Of a DNA stretch of 64,000 bases, positions 63,711-64,000 are shown one piece after another. Position numbers and translations under genes: made by a program. The stretch comes from Micromonospora matsumotoense (GTDB lineage Bacteria > Actinomycetota > Actinomycetes > Mycobacteriales > Micromonosporaceae). The notes under the pieces were generated by a model. That model made no database searches. It saw only the letters and a list, made by a program, of their open reading frames with translations, and was not told the DNA's origin. The stretch lies in NCBI RefSeq assembly GCF_900091525.1, contig NZ_FMCU01000005.1:62001-126000 (forward strand), read 5' to 3'. The first letter of the stretch is position 1. Each line of letters starts with the position of its first letter.

Positions 63711-64000
63711 ATGACCGAGCCGCACCCCGAGCCGCGCCGGATGACGATCAGCGACCCACAGGTGATGCGGGCGCTGGCCCATCCGGCCCGAATTGCGATC
63801 ATGGAGTACCTGAGCACGCGCGCGGAGGGCGGGACGGCCACCGAGTTGGCCGAGATCACCGGGCTGTCGCCGAGCGCGACCAGCTACCACCTGCGGGCCT
63901 TGGCGAAGTTCGGCCTGGTCGAGCAGGCACCCAGCCGGGGCGACGCGCGGGAACGGGTGTGGCGCGCGTTCAGCCAGAGTTGGCTGGTCGAGGCCGGGCA
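63711..64000 (+). CDS. ArsR-type winged-helix regulator, N-terminal part
   Basis: The 96 visible residues start at the ATG at 63711 and run off the window. They contain an ArsR-like winged helix: VMRALAHPARIAIMEYLSTR, ATELAEITGLSPSATSYHLR and ALAKFGLVEQAPSRGDARER. In proteins of this kind a longer effector domain often follows, so the full length is unknown. Confidence 0.88.
   Translation, partial: MTEPHPEPRRMTISDPQVMRALAHPARIAIMEYLSTRAEGGTATELAEITGLSPSATSYHLRALAKFGLVEQAPSRGDARERVWRAFSQSWLVEAG

Overview
The window reads as chromosomal DNA of a high-GC actinomycete, most likely a Micromonosporaceae member close to Micromonospora. The basis is the very high GC content, GTG starts, frequent leaderless starts behind TANNNT-type -10 boxes, the futalosine menaquinone route, BldC, DUF4229, and the XRE/DUF397 pair. 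About 55 genes are supported. There are no rRNA or tRNA genes, no complete insertion sequences and no CRISPR array. The only recognisable structured RNA is a cobalamin riboswitch.

Layout. 1-786 is the end of a SpoIIE-type phosphatase. 787-1709 is non-coding and holds a 16-bp minisatellite. 1710-6075 has an AraC regulator divergent from a DinB-like protein, then a PadR/ABC/FtsX operon. 6158-9786 has an S9 oligopeptidase and a GlcE-like flavoprotein. 9933-17275 is a signalling block: a HATPase-GAF-PP2C protein, a giant poly-HAMP hybrid kinase with 276-bp internal repeats, and its response regulator. 17396-20673 is a GbsR/MarR regulator divergent from an ABC exporter, followed by a STAS protein. 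21263-27351 is hemL, a histidine phosphatase and the System II cytochrome c maturation operon (tlpA, ccdA, resB, ccsB).

27600-31285 looks like a self-contained sugar-utilisation locus: a secreted GH93-like beta-propeller hydrolase with a ricin-type lectin domain, a decayed beta-galactosidase fragment and a LacI repressor, tied together by three copies of one 14-bp operator. 31349-34255 holds a MarR/AhpD-like pair, an XRE/DUF397 pair with a divergent zinc-ribbon-like protein, and an alpha/beta hydrolase. 35404-50937 contains menaquinone genes mqnL (ubiD-like), mqnP, ubiX and mqnE, interrupted by a terpene synthase, bldC, an Lrp regulator, a Cds1-like desulfhydrase, a glycolipid-binding-like protein, a DEAD-box helicase with a long RG-rich tail, a proline-rich tail-anchored protein and an NlpC/P60 hydrolase.

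51193-54084 encodes two secreted peptidases transcribed divergently. 54177-57534 is a riboswitch-controlled cobalamin-type ABC importer (btuF, btuC, btuD). 57538-61069 has a VOC protein and a four-gene operon with its own ABC transporter and regulator. 61287-63374 is a HelD/HelR-like RNA polymerase-associated helicase, and an ArsR-type regulator starts at 63711 and runs off the end.

The strongest candidates for something new are the LacI operator set with its 32-bp perfect palindrome, the near-identical poly-HAMP array, and a short interspersed repeat that supplies the start codon and first codons of btuD. Several minisatellites have also expanded inside otherwise conserved proteins.
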